Source: Aquatica leii (lineage: Eukaryota; Arthropoda; Insecta; Coleoptera; Lampyridae). Taken from it: a DNA stretch of 64,000 nucleotides. Shown here piece by piece: positions 23,508 through 35,196 of the stretch. Location: NCBI GenBank assembly GCA_035610365.1, contig CM069432.1:184435027-184499026 (forward strand). The letters are read 5' to 3'. The translations under genes were made by a program, and so were the position numbers. Numbering within the stretch: position 1 is the stretch's first letter; each line of letters starts with the position of its first letter. The notes beneath the pieces were generated by a model. The model worked only from the letters and a program-made list of their open reading frames with translations, was not told the origin of the DNA and searched no databases.

Positions 23508-24052
23508 TTATAAATTGGCAAAGTAATTGTTAATAAGGTCCCTGCGTACATGATCTAATCGAATTTCTTCGTTATGAATATAATTGATTTGACCATTTTC
23601 TATTAAATTCTCAAGATTTTCTCTTTCCAAATCATCTGGACATGGTGGAAGCTCCTCGTTTATTTCCAGTGCTATATTGTGAAGCACAACTTTAGCTATT
23701 GTTACTGCCATTGCAGTGTCTAATTTTAATCGAATAAGCAAGAATAGGGAAACGCCCTTTCCAAACACCAAATAATCTTTCTACCACATTTCTGCTTCGA
23801 ATATGTGACTCATTATAAAGTTGCTCTTGTCTATTGTTACATATTACTTGGATACTCCAGTTGATTTTCAATTAAAGTTAGCAAATGTAATGTGGCGGCC
23901 TTACTTAATCGAAATCTTTTCCAAAATGAACCGTCATCAAGTTCATGAAACTGATCAGATCTGGTATAGGTAAGTCGTGGAAAACACAGATCTATAATTT
24001 CCAAAATATCAAGATCGTCATCAAAAATTTCGTCGTCTCTATCGAAATCCAT
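23508..24052 (-). pseudogene. Harbinger transposase (HARBI1-like), internally deleted
   Basis: The minus strand starts with ATG at 24052. An acidic N-terminus (FDRDDEIFDDDLDILEI) is followed by a block typical of HARBI1-like proteins, SFWKRFRLSKAATLHLL, ending LEYPSNM at 23837. It then jumps directly to the far C-terminal part: SHIRSRNVVERLFGVWKGRF (about 23745-23815) and LKLDTAMAVTIAKVVLHNIA. The RNVVER block carries the last catalytic glutamate, while the region with the two catalytic aspartates (roughly 200 residues) is gone. A frameshift separates FGVWKG from LKLDTA. The gene faces the Myb-like gene tail to tail, the usual two-gene layout. Confidence 0.8.
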
Positions 24053-24715
24053 TGCATACGTAATGATTAAAGTTAAACAGTACTTAAGTTATGCGGTGCA
24101 AACGGGTATAAGAGACAACTGCAAATAATAACATTTTTGTATATATGATACGTTATTATCATTATGAATGATTAATTCAAAGGTATATTTAACATACATC
24201 CAATGGTCATAAAAATCGTCAATGATAGGTAACAGAAGAAGCGGTAATTTAACACGTTTAGCATTATTGCGACACACTGAACTCGGTAGCAAATCTAACG
24301 TTAATGCATAATATATGCTTAGTTTTTTTAATAAACGCTTTGCTTTTCCCAAATATTCAAAAAAATCATTTTGAAATAATTTGTGCTAACGTATTTAATC
24401 TTCACACGAAGTATCGGTATCTATTAACTGTATTTCGGTTTTAATAGTTTTGAATTTATTTTTAAGAGTTTCTCATTTTGATTTGGATTTTTTATGATAA
24501 TATAAAAAAAAAGAAACAGGTTTATTAATACATAATTATAAACATATCTAGTTTGCAGTAGCTTAGCTATAGTTACCAAATGTATATAACTTTATATTTT
24601 ATTTGGTCGCAATTTACTCATAATGCCTAGGATACAAATTAAGTAAACATACACATAACAACCAAGGCATTATAAATTTAGAGGGCATTATAAAATTATA
24701 GCGGTTTCTCATAAC
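24053..24715. other. spacer between Harbinger and hAT-1
   Basis: AT-rich. An 87-codon minus-strand frame at 24089-24352 has no motif I recognise. The phrases ACTCATAATGCC (24615) and GGCATTATAA (24666, 24684) recur, which may reflect the sequence into which hAT-1 inserted. Harbinger terminal repeats were not found. Confidence 0.35.
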
Positions 24716-26597
24716 TAAACCGCGGATAATTATGCACTTTAAAATTAAAAAATATGCATGCAAATATGCACGATACTTGGGTCAAAACTATTGATAATTT
24801 TTTTTAAACTTTCAAAATTATTGGCATAGTATTTTGCTGCTACCAGCCACGTGCCCCAACGTGTTAAAATGGGTTCTGACGACAATGCAATGTTTGAAGC
24901 CTTTTCTCTAAAACTTGCAAGTCTGCTAGGTGCCTTTACAAAAACCTTTTTAATTGTTAAAATCAATTCTTTAACAGCAGGAAATTCAGCACGAACAATT
25001 ACTGTTACTCGATGCAATCCATGAGCTAAACATGTGACATGGATCATTTTTGAGTACAGCATTTTTAATCCTTCCATTGCCTTTACCATATATGGGGCAG
25101 CATCCGTGCAGATCAAAAAAACATTTTCATATTTTACACCGCAAGGCCACAGAAGATTAAGTAATTCATTACAAAATACCACGATAGTAGAATGATTTAC
25201 TTTTGTTAAAACTTCAACAGTAAGTAGATAGAGAGTGGCAGTCTTCTTTTTTACTGCTTAAAAAACCAACTACAAAATTAGTTACATATCTGCCACAAAC
25301 ATCTGTTGTTTCGTCAAGTGAAACCCAAATTTTGTTGTTACCAATTGTATCACGAATTTTGTCTATGCACTGTTTGTAAATTATTGGAACATAATTTTTT
25401 CTGAGAGTATATTCATCGGAAATGTGATTTTGAGTATATATTTCTAAAAACTGATGTAGTTTTTCATTCTTGAGTTTGCTTATGGGAATTCCCGCGGATG
25501 TTAGTACTTCACACAAGTCCTTGTTAAATTCGGTGGGTTTTGACCCGGCCTTGGTCAAATCCAAAAGAGTTTGTTGTGGTTTAGAAATACCAACACTTTT
25601 TAATTTTACGTGTTTGGCAATTTTTGCATGCTGGTCTACTTGGCAATTATTTGCTGTAATAGAGCAGTCACACAATTTAAAATTTAAAAAATAAAATACT
25701 TACATCGGTGGTGAAATCATCCTTATACTCTGTCACATATGCGTATAACATGAACATCTACGACCGTTTTTTTTACCCATTGCTAATGTGACAAGTGAGT
25801 TAACAAGAACTAATAATAATTCATTAGCAGAGTCCGGAGTGGCGGTATTCGTATTAATAAAAAGTGCGTTAATTTAAGAAAATAACGACGTAAAGCTGAA
25901 TGACAAAGCAATCTTTCTTTTTAAAATAATTCTTTTGTAAACGTATTTTGAACAATATTTTTAAATACTATTGTATACGTTTAAGGCGATTAAAAACGTC
26001 GATTCTTTTGCAAAAAGGTCTTTATGTTAGGATTAACATAATTCTAGAAAATTATCTAAGTGCTAGTTTAAGCACAATGAAATGTTTTAAAAGGCTCTGT
26101 TGAAAGGAGTAATGGCCTTTTTATGACTCAACAGGTAAATTCGTAACTTGCAATTCGAAAAAGTGTTTTATTTTTTGCTTTAGTTTTAACATGGTTCAAA
26201 TTGTACATAAAACAAGTTCTTAATTGTCATTGTTTTACATATATATTTGTCGCTATAATTATCATTCAATTTTTGTATCGATTTTTTCCAGTACTGTTTT
26301 AGAAATTTTAAAGCGGATACTACTTTACTGGGACGTTCACAGAGAAAAGTTTGTTTTCACCTGCAAATTTTTGGAATGTATACACAAACAAATTACTTCA
26401 AATATATGAGTTGTTCCGGTATTTTAAAATTCTTTGATTGAAGTTATAAAAAAAAACGTATAGTTTTTCTAAGAAGTGAAAAATAGGCAAATATATGCAT
26501 TTTGTTAAACATTTACTAAAAATGCATTAATTCAAAAATATTATGAAAATATGCAACTACGCATGCAACATGCAAATGCATAATTATTCGCGGCTTA
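24716..26597 (-). mobile_element. hAT element 1, with TIRs and 8-bp target duplication
   Basis: The left end TAAACCGCGGATAATTATGC and the right end (read on the minus strand TAAGCCGCGAATAATTATGC) match at 18 of the first 20 bases. Outside them lie CTCATAAC (24708-24715) and CTCATAAT (26598-26605), an 8-bp duplication with one mismatch as expected for hAT. The transposase occupies only 24745 to about 25790. The remaining 800 bp is AT-rich and non-coding, so the element has lost or replaced its transposase 3' or 5' parts. Confidence 0.82.
24745..25770 (-). pseudogene. hAT-1 transposase, broken and C-terminally truncated
   Basis: The minus strand reads an N-terminal piece (YAYVTEYKDDFTTD), a GT-AG intron of about 50 bp (donor GTAAGTATT next to 25703, acceptor CTCTATTACAG), then a 153-codon frame (25214-25675) with KIWVSLDETTDVCGRYVTNF holding the first catalytic D of an hAT DDE domain. 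After a frameshift a 145-codon frame (24745-25182) gives LICTDAAPYMVKAMEGLK with the second D, VTCLAHGLHRV, KAPSRLASFREKA and LTRWGTWLVAAKYYANNF. The protein stops soon after NSFDPSIV, so the C-terminal dimerisation region and last catalytic E are absent. It resembles a multicopy hAT-type family related to CGG-repeat-binding-protein-like proteins. That relation is from memory. Confidence 0.75.
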
Positions 26598-26960
26598 CTC
26601 ATAATGCACTCTTTCAAAACTGATGTATATTTTTACATTTTTGTTAAGATTTTGATAGTAACACGTTCTTTATTTCTTCTTGTACATTTCCTTCAATATA
26701 TTTGAACAATTTTTTGAGATTTATTGTGATTATAAAATCAATTTGACAAGTAAATAATTAAGCGTCCAACTATTTATTATTCTAAACTACTAGATATATC
26801 TGAAATAAAAACTTCAATAATGGACTAAAATTCGATTTTTAGAAAATAGTGTATATCCATGATATCATAACTGACGTTTACAATAATAGTAATTAAAAGT
26901 AGATCCGTAATTAATTAACGAAGAAAAACATTATTAAAGTTGACGATTTTTGAATTTTTC
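26598..26960. other. spacer between hAT-1 and the foldback element
   Basis: AT-rich, no feature recognised apart from the right-hand target duplications of hAT-1 (26598-26605) and the left one of the foldback (26952-26960). Confidence 0.5.
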
Positions 26961-28237
26961 CGAGCACACAACGAAGCCTGCCGAAGTGAGTGTGACGTCA
27001 CCACATCCTTCGAACAATATTATAGTATTATGATAGCCTGGTTTTATATTAATTTTCTTGTTTTTCTTGTTATTTTATGTGGTTTTATTGAGTTTTTAGT
27101 ATAGATTTTCAGCTTGTAGTTGTTGTGAGTACGTAGTGTTGTTGATAAATTAAGTTTTTTCTGTAAAACGTAGTAGTAGCAAAATAGTTTGTATTGAACA
27201 ACCTTAGTTTTTGCTTTAGTTGTACTAATAGTATAGTTAGAATTTTAATAGCTTTTACAATAAATACCTATAGTTCTAGTTTTAATAAGTAATTGAATTT
27301 AATCATTAGTTAAATAGTTTACGTAGGATATAATACTTTTTCGTTTAGCAGTAGTGGTAGTTATTGAATTTCTAACATTTTTAGTAATAATACTAACTGT
27401 ATTAATTAGTGTGTTTATAAGTAGTTGCTACTAACAATATCACATTTTGTGCAAAAATTGATTTTTCTCTGTCCAATATACAAGCAATTGAGATTTTCTT
27501 CAATGTTAGGCACTTTAAATTTATTACTAATAAATTTATTAGCATGAAACTTATGAAACCTTCTTCTTCGAAAAGCTACAACTACTGTCTTGTATATCAG
27601 CACCACAAAAAATCTAAATAAGACGTTTGTCTCTCTTTCTAAAAGTTGCTAATAAATAAATTTTATGTTTTAAGTATAACGCTCTATTTGCATAAATATG
27701 AAGAAGAAACAACAACACCTTTGTTGAACAAAAAAATCAATTTTTACACAAAATGTGATATTGTTAGTAACATCTACTTATAAACACACTAATTAATACA
27801 GTTAGTATTATTACTAAAAGTGTTAGAAATTCAATAACTACCACTATAGCTAAACGAAAAAGTATTATATCATACGTAAAATATTTAACTAATGATTAAA
27901 TTCAATTACTTATTAAAACTAGAACTATAGGTATTTATTGTAAAAGCTATTAAAATTCTAACTATAATATTAGTACAACTAAAGCAAAAACTAAGGTTGT
28001 TCAATACAAACTATTTTGCTACTACTACGTTTTACAGAAAAAAGCTTAATTTATCAACAACACTACGTACTCACAACAACTACAAGCAGAAAATCTATAC
28101 TAAAACTCAATAAAACCACATAAAATAACAAGAAAATCAAGAAAATTACTATAAAACCAGGCTATCATAATACTATAATATTGTTCGAAGGATGTGGTGA
28201 CGTCACACTCACTTCGGCAGGCTTCGTTATGTGCTCG
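26961..28237. mobile_element. foldback element with arms of about 510 bp
   Basis: The sequence from CGAGCACACAACGAAGCCTG at 26961 to about 27474 is repeated as its reverse complement from about 27730 to 28237, with only scattered differences, around a loop of about 255 bp. The flanks GAATTTTTC (26952-26960) and GAATACTTC (28238-28246) match at 7 of 9 bases, which fits a 9-bp target duplication and suggests a MULE-type non-autonomous foldback. Each arm contains GTGTGACGTCACCAC near its outer end, an 8-bp CRE-type palindrome TGACGTCA. No coding capacity is seen; the 63-codon frame at 27415-27606 lies in arm and loop and is accidental. Confidence 0.85.
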
Positions 28238-29384
28238 GAATACTTCAAAAATAGCAATAATTTATTTACTTATATTTCCAATTATAAATATTTGGTGGGT
28301 GTTTTTTATGTATAGCATACATACGCGTCTTATAGGTTACCAGAAAATATACTTACTTTTTTATTTACGTAACAGTGAATCTTCTCTATTTACTTTCACT
28401 TTTATATAAAGTGAAAAATAAAATCTTGTATGCACCACTGGTAACCAACATACATTTCTCAGGCCACTTGCTCTCCGGGCGTAATCATCGTAATAACGCC
28501 CTTGGTATATAAATCGCTATTATTTAATTTAGAAATTAATATGATTATAAATCTCAAGAAGAGACTATGACCAAGCCTAAGTCTGGATGTTTTACTACGA
28601 CGCGGTCTAAGCCGAAAGTCGCTTATAATCATAAAAATAACAACCGCGAAAGTTTAAGATTTTATATTAGAAATTAATAGTTAGAGAATTACTAAAAAAT
28701 CTAATAATGAAAGTGCGATTTATGGATATTATTAAAGGATTACAAACCTAGTTGATGATTTGAAGAGCGTTGCTTACTGCAACTTGTTAAATAAAAAATG
28801 CATTAATATTAAATTTCAGTATATTAACTTTGTTTTTATATAGATTTACAAGTTTACTGTAAGAGTTGCAGCTTAACAAGAAAAATGGTTTCTAAAATGA
28901 TAGAATATAAAACGAGATGTAAGAACAAAGTATCACTAATATAAGTATACAAGAACTATGTACAATAGATGGTTTAAAGAATATGTACAATGGCTTAACA
29001 TGAATCATCTGACAAATCACAAAATATTGAAAATAGGTAAAATAATGTGTCGTGAAGGCCGTCTTTCTATTGCTTTAACAGCTTTTATTTTTCACATAAT
29101 TATACATGAGGAATGCAATACCAAATTTCTCTTTACTTGAATTCTTTGATGACTGTCGGTCTTTATTTATCAATGTAAAGTTGAGTAGTAATCCATATTA
29201 ACTAAATAATTTCACTACATTGGAAATAAAACATTAAACAAAAAAACATTTAAAAATAATTACTCTCTACATTTTTTAATGTATTTAACCTAAACTTATT
29301 TAATGTGCAAATTATATATTACTTACGATGTACTTTATTATTTAATTATTTTGTTTAAATAGTTTCTACTAAAATTACTTTTTT
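28238..29384. other. intergenic stretch with a small hairpin
   Basis: AT-rich. A short imperfect hairpin GGGCGTAATCATCGTAATAA then CGCCC lies near 28477-28502. No gene recognised. Confidence 0.4.
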
Positions 29385-30253
29385 GTGCTGCCAACATCGC
29401 AAACGTTAATATTCGTCCGTTAGTGTAGTTACGTAATGAACAAAAAAAGCTCTAGAGTGGCAAAATGAAAACTATTAATCCACATAAAAATAAATGTTCA
29501 AAGTCAATTAATATATTAGAACGAGTATGCGACAGGTAGAAGAATCATTTAAAAAATCTTAAAATTTAGTTAAAATTGAAGAAAAATGATAAAGGTAATG
29601 TCAACGTTGACAGATTTGGTAATAAATGTAGTACCAACCAACCAAAATTATATTTCTGTTGATTTTTTCTTTTTTTTCAAAAAAGAATGTACTTTTATAA
29701 AAGGCAACACAAAAAATAATGTACATTACTCTCGTCGAAAGAATCATAGCATAATTCACTCACATGCAACGCTCGGCCGTGCGGCTTCACGTCGCATTAA
29801 CGTTCGTTATGCTATTTCTTACTTTCGACTCTTGTTACGTAAACTACTATTTTGTGCTGCCAACATTGCAAACGCCAATATTAATTTGTTAGTGTAGTTA
29901 CGTAATGGGCGAAAAAAGCTCTAGTGTGGCAAAACAAAAACTAGAAATCCACATAAAGCTAAATGTTTAAAGTCGTTTATTATAATGGAAACAGTATGCG
30001 ACAGGTGGAAAAGTCATTTGAAAACTCTTGAAATTTAGTTAGAATTGAAAAAAACAATATTAAAGATAATGTAAAATTTGACAGATTCACTAATAAATGT
30101 CGTACCAACATTATATTTCTGATATTTTTTGTTTATTTTTTTAAAAAGAATAAATTTTGCAAAAAGCAACACAAAAAATAATGTACGTTATTCTCGTCAA
30201 AAATTTCATAGCATAACTCACTCACATGCATTAGCGTTCGTAATGCTATCATG
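29385..30253 (+). repeat. tandem repeat, 469-bp unit, about two copies
   Basis: A unit starting GTGCTGCCAACAT at 29385 repeats from 29854 with clear similarity throughout (for example TAGTGTAGTTACGTAATG, TATGCGACAGGT, CACAAAAAATAATGTAC). The second copy is interrupted at 30253 by hAT-2 and resumes at 32346 for about 50 bases. The first copy has an extra 25-30 bases near 29770 (CGCTCGGCCGTGCGGCTTCA). It could be a satellite or the internal repeats of an unknown element. No coding pattern. Confidence 0.8.
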
Positions 30254-32345
30254 CAGTGGCGGTTTTTCAATAAGAGCTGCAGAGCTGCAGCACTGCCTAT
30301 TAATTAAAAAAAAATAAGACTTTTATTTATTATATTGAGCAGTTACGATTCACAATATTTTATTTGTAATAAATTTAATTATTTCGCTATACATGTCGGG
30401 CTGACGTCAGCCTACTGTTGCAGCCGTGACTGCTACGTCAGCGTCTACATTTACAAGAAACCTTATTTCAGACTTAACCTTGAACTAACCAATCAGAGCT
30501 TAGCTTTCTGTTATTCGGTGACGTGGTTTTTGGGCTGCAGAAGAAGTTGCCACTCGTCTGACGTAATGCAATTGATATATTTAAGAGCGAATTTAAAATT
30601 GCGAACGAAATCAAAACGCTGCACTTTTTAGTTATCTGAGATTCTTTATGCTTCATGATATAAAAGATTTTGTTTTGTCTCAAAGTAATAATGGATCTAG
30701 TAAATAAATATAAAAACTTTTCTCAACTGATTCTACATGAAAAACTAGAAATTAAACGAAATGGACGTCCAACGCAAATTTAATGCAAATATTTATTCCA
30801 AATACCGTTGGATTTGTGGTTGTGAAATTAAAAACCGTTTATTTTGTTTTATTTGCGTTTTATTTGGAGGTGATTTACATTGGACAAGTAGTGGTGTTAC
30901 CGATTTAGTGCATTTAATTGAAAAAGCAAAGCAGCATGGAAATTCTAAGCAGCATCTAACTAATGAAATGCGCTTTACTTTGTTAGGAAAAGCAAATATA
31001 CCAGAGCAATTAGACAGTGCTTATTGAAAAAACATCGCCACGTACAATGAAGCTGTTGCTAAAAACAGATTCTTACTTTCTAAAGTCATAGATGCTATAA
31101 AATTCTGTGGAGCTTTTGAGCTTGCGCTTAGGGGACACAATGAGAATGAGATATCAGAAGCTCCTGGAATTTTTCAAGGTCTTAGAATTACACGGCGGAA
31201 TTGGACAATACCTTAAAAGAACATTTAGAAACAGCAACGGTTTTTAAAGGAACATCTAAATAAATTCAAAATGATTTGCTTGATTGTATTTTTGAGGTTT
31301 ACCGAGAAGAAGTTTCTATGGAAATAAATAATGCAAATTTTCTGGGAGTTATAGCGGATGAAACTACAGATGTTTCTACACAGCTGCAAACTGTTATAGT
31401 ATTTCGCTACGTTAAAGATGGTGTGCCAGTTGAAAGTTTTTGAGGATTTTTTACAACCACACAGCAAACAGCGGATGCTCTAAGTTCTCTCATTCTCACG
31501 GAACTTGATCTTGTAATAGGAAAAAATCAAAATAAGTTTAATCAAAAAGAAGAAAACGAAACGAAGACAATTGGAGAACATCAGCAATTGAGGTTTGTGA
31601 CATCATAATTAATGTAGCGGAGTACCGTTTTCAATATACTGAACGGTTAAATGCGGCAAATTTATTTATTTCTGAAATATTTGAATGGTATGACTTACGT
31701 TTTCCTGAAGACTATTTTACACCAACTGTTAAGTCGTATCCAATATTAGAAAAACCAAGATTAAAAACGGAACTAAGTATTCTGTATTCTAGCTGTGCAT
31801 ATAGAAATTTTTCATCTTGTGCCACACTTCTCAATTTTTTAATTAACAATAACCTTCAAGAAGTTTTTCAAGAGACCATTAAACTACTAGAAATAGAAAG
31901 AAATTTCTCTACATTAAAAAGAATCAAAACATTTTTGAAAAGTACCATGTGCCAAGAAAGAGTCAACGCATTAGCTAGTATGTCAATTGAGCAAAAGATG
32001 ATTCGATCGGTTGTCAATTTTAATGAAAAAGTTATTGACAAGTTTGCTTCAAAAAAAAAAAATATTCGCATTGATTTAATTTTTAAAAAAACTAGTGTAC
32101 TATAATTTGATTGTGTATTCATTATATTGTTACAAGAAAGCATTTTTATTAAAAAACTAGTATAATACCTAAAACGGGAAAATTAGTTTTTACGTCTTGG
32201 AGATTTCGATTGTGATCAAATTTTTGTAAATTAATTTTAATTGTATTTCGGTATACCTATAAGAATTTTATTTTTTATTAACTTTTAAGATATTTGTCAT
32301 CTGTACTCTGTAGCACTGTCAAATGATAGTCACGAGCCGCCACTG
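30254..32345 (+). mobile_element. hAT element 2, inserted in the 469-bp repeat
   Basis: The left end CAGTGGCGGTTTTTC and the right end (minus strand CAGTGGCGGCTCGTG) carry the classical hAT terminus CAGNGGCGG. Flanks CTATCATG (30246-30253) and CTATAATG (32346-32353) form an 8-bp duplication with one mismatch. The host sequence continues across the insertion as the second copy of the 469-bp repeat, which confirms both boundaries. A transposase pseudogene fills 30691-32103. Confidence 0.9.
30691..32103 (+). pseudogene. hAT-2 transposase (TTF-type zinc finger, DUF4371-like), broken
   Basis: From ATG at 30691 the plus strand gives, after one shift, a TTF-type zinc finger region with SKYRWICGCEIKNRLFCFIC and FGGDLHWTSSGVTDL. 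Next come DAIKFCGAFELALRGH and PGIFQGL (about 31085-31180), then FLGVIADETTDVSTQLQ near 31340-31385 with the first catalytic D, and VFRYVKDGVPVESF. An internal deletion follows: text resumes at EVCDIIINVAEY (about 31590) and runs to the hAT C-terminus IERNFSTLKRIKTFLKSTM and RVNALASMSIEQKMI (about 31890-32000). The E of the RxFS/RNFST motif region is kept. In-frame stops (for example near 31025, 31260 and 31441) and frameshifts make it non-functional. It belongs to the same broad group as ZMYM1-like hAT-derived proteins, a statement from family memory. Confidence 0.82.
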
Positions 32346-32353
32346 CTATAATG

Positions 32354-34904
32354 TACTTTTCGACGCTTGTTAAGTAAATTGATATTGTCTACTTGTAATT
32401 TAAACATAACGAATTACAAGCAAGATAAATTTTGAATTGAAAAGTTGAAAAACGTGGTAAATATTTTTGTACATTTTATTTACTTATTTTTGATACTATA
32501 ACTTTAAATAAAATTATTTTGAAAAAATCAAAAAAAAAGTATTATAATTTAAAAAAGTAATAATGTAGTTTAAAAAAGTGCGTTATAATTAGTGCAATTT
32601 TACTTTTTGTAAAAACTGTTTTTTTTTGTTTCAGATGCACTTTGTACAGTAAAACAATTTTTAGTAAACATAGTTATAAATATATACTTAAACAATAGCT
32701 TAGAAATATTTACAATTAAAAAAGATACCTTAATATAATCTTAAACATATCAAAAGCGATTCTATAAATAATTTTAATAAACAGGAATCTACTTTTTAGA
32801 AGCAATTAACAAAACTAATTTGAATTATATTTTTCAAAGTTAAATATATAAAAAAAGTATATATTTATATTTTGCTAAAAACATTCACTTTATAATCATT
32901 TTTGTCAACGTTTGACGTTAACTTTTAGCATAATCGTTGACAAAATGGTAAGTAATAAGTTAAAGTAATTATATAATATTTTGCAGTTACTTAACAAAAA
33001 GGATACCTATTGTATAAAAACTAATAATTTAATTTTTCAATAAAAAATATTAAATATCAAAGCAAAAATTATATTTTTAGAATAATTTAATAAATCCAGT
33101 ATTCATTAGTAAAAAAATTAATATGATTTTATCATTTGTAACATTTCAAATAATCATAACGGCATTAATTGATAAAAAACGATTATTTAAAAAAAAGTTT
33201 AAATTAAATTTTAGTAAAATTTGTTTGTATGTTTTACTAGTTTACTTTTAATAATTAAATAATGCATAATTTAATTAGTTAAACTATTTTTTAACAACTA
33301 TTTTTGTACTAAAAACCAAAATGCAATTAATTTCTTGTTGAAATATCTTTTTGTAATATAATTTTTTCAATAATATCATATGCGTTTTCTAATTAACAAA
33401 CATAGAAATTAAATAATAACTGTAGTGATTATTTAAACAAACGATTTAAATAAGTTGTTTTAGTATCCACAAGAAAATTTGTAAAATATGTTCTTATGTA
33501 ACGTTCACTTAAAAGTAAAGTAAGTAAATGCCAATATCAGAAACCATTTAGTTTCTAGGGATCGAATATTTATTAACAAATCAATTAAATTTAGAAACAC
33601 GTGCCAATTACATGCACCCAGGATACTTCGAAATAGAATTCAAGAAGAAGGGGCGACTTGGCAATAATTCAAGCAAGCGTGTTCCATTTATCACTTCTCT
33701 TTTATGTTTCGCATTTAACAAATTACTCAGCGTGTTGCAACAATCATTAACGAAATAAGTGAAGATTATTAAATAATTATGCGCAAGAATTATACAATTT
33801 ACCACTAAACAATATATATGTATATATGTGAGCAATTATACAATCAAGTTGAAATAGATCAACAGACATTTAATCACAAATACTAATGATATACGATTGA
33901 GATACATTTGAACATACCATTTAAATCAAATCATACTTTACAAAAAACAAAAATTATAAATTGTGTTACGATTTTATTAATTTTTTTTATAATCTAAAGT
34001 TAGTTGTAGAATTAGTCTAGTTTTCTATAATTTATTAGAGTTACAATACATAATTTCGTGAGGATAAAGCACTATTATAATATATCAGTAATTCGTAATC
34101 ACGTAAAAGTCATAATTCTTGGAATCTACCTCATAATATTGCTTTTGGTATTTCCCAAAATTATGAAGCAGATGTGTTTTATCATTTAAACAATAGTTGT
34201 ATAATATACATTAAGTACCAACAAAGTCATTAATACAGCTAAATAATAACGTGATTAAATAATTATCAAATTATTGTTAAAAATTAAAAATACTATTAAT
34301 TGTATAAATGGCTTCTAGGTAACATTTTTAAATAAACACCAATAGTATCTTGGGAATAAAGTAAGAAATCACCTTAGTGTAAAGCGTACGTGTCAGTTTG
34401 TTTTCTTTATGTTGAAAACTACAACAGAATTTTGAGTTAAATTAGCACGTAGTAATATAATAATGCTTGCTTTAAAAATTAAATAATAAAGTTTGTGTCT
34501 AATTTAAATTTGGTAATTTACTAAGAATAAAATTTTACCATGTTATTAATAACCATAAGATTCTGCATGGTTGCTAGTTGTTATCAATTTAGTTTACGTT
34601 TGACGTGAAATTGAGTTTTAATTGTCGGAATGGATTCTCATTCTAAGTGTGCTGTAGAAAAATAAATAATAAAGCCTACCCTTTCTGATTATATTGTGAT
34701 ACTAGAATCAATCAAGTATTGCTGATTGAACAACTAAAGTATGTTTTAATATGATTGAAATTCAGAAGTCAACAATATTCAGACTTAAAAGATAATAAAT
34801 GTTTCTGCATTATACCACGGTTAGAGAAACTTTAAATTAATTAAAAACTATTGAAAACATAGTTTATTACGGTAAGTTGTTTTTTGTCTTCCTCTTTAGA
34901 TTAA
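32354..34904. other. AT-rich intergenic stretch
   Basis: The first 50 bases complete the second 469-bp repeat. The rest is AT-rich with many A and T runs and a small (TA)n region at 33811-33830. No gene, no recognised element. Confidence 0.5.
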
Positions 34905-34976
34905 TTTAAAAACTTGAATTATTTTTATAGTTTTTCGATGATGAGAGGCATCACAAATACTTTAATTGACTAAGAA

Positions 34977-35018
34977 CCGGTTACGTTTCGTGCGGCTATG
35001 TGCACAATTCTTCAGGCC
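34977..35018 (-). ncRNA. degenerate hammerhead-like motif, second PLE
   Basis: The minus strand reads CTGAAGA-ATT-GTGC-(ACATAGCC)-GCAC-GAAACGTA. CTGAAGA fits the hammerhead consensus CUGANGA because position 7 is free, GTGC/GCAC makes stem II and GAAAC is intact. Stem I pairing is poor, so activity is doubtful. The matching end at 39405-39445 has lost the core (GATAC for GAAAC). Confidence 0.4.
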
Positions 35019-35196
35019 TCTATTTATTAAACAAATAGTTATTTACATAGCTCAGACAATCAAGTAATTATTTTTTTAATTCTTAAACTATATCAAACTA
35101 CAATAAATTCACACTTAGAATTAAAAATTATAAAGTGGTGTGTAATAAAAGTTGATTAAACTCTTGTAGACGTAACTGGGGAATCTTTGCATCACC

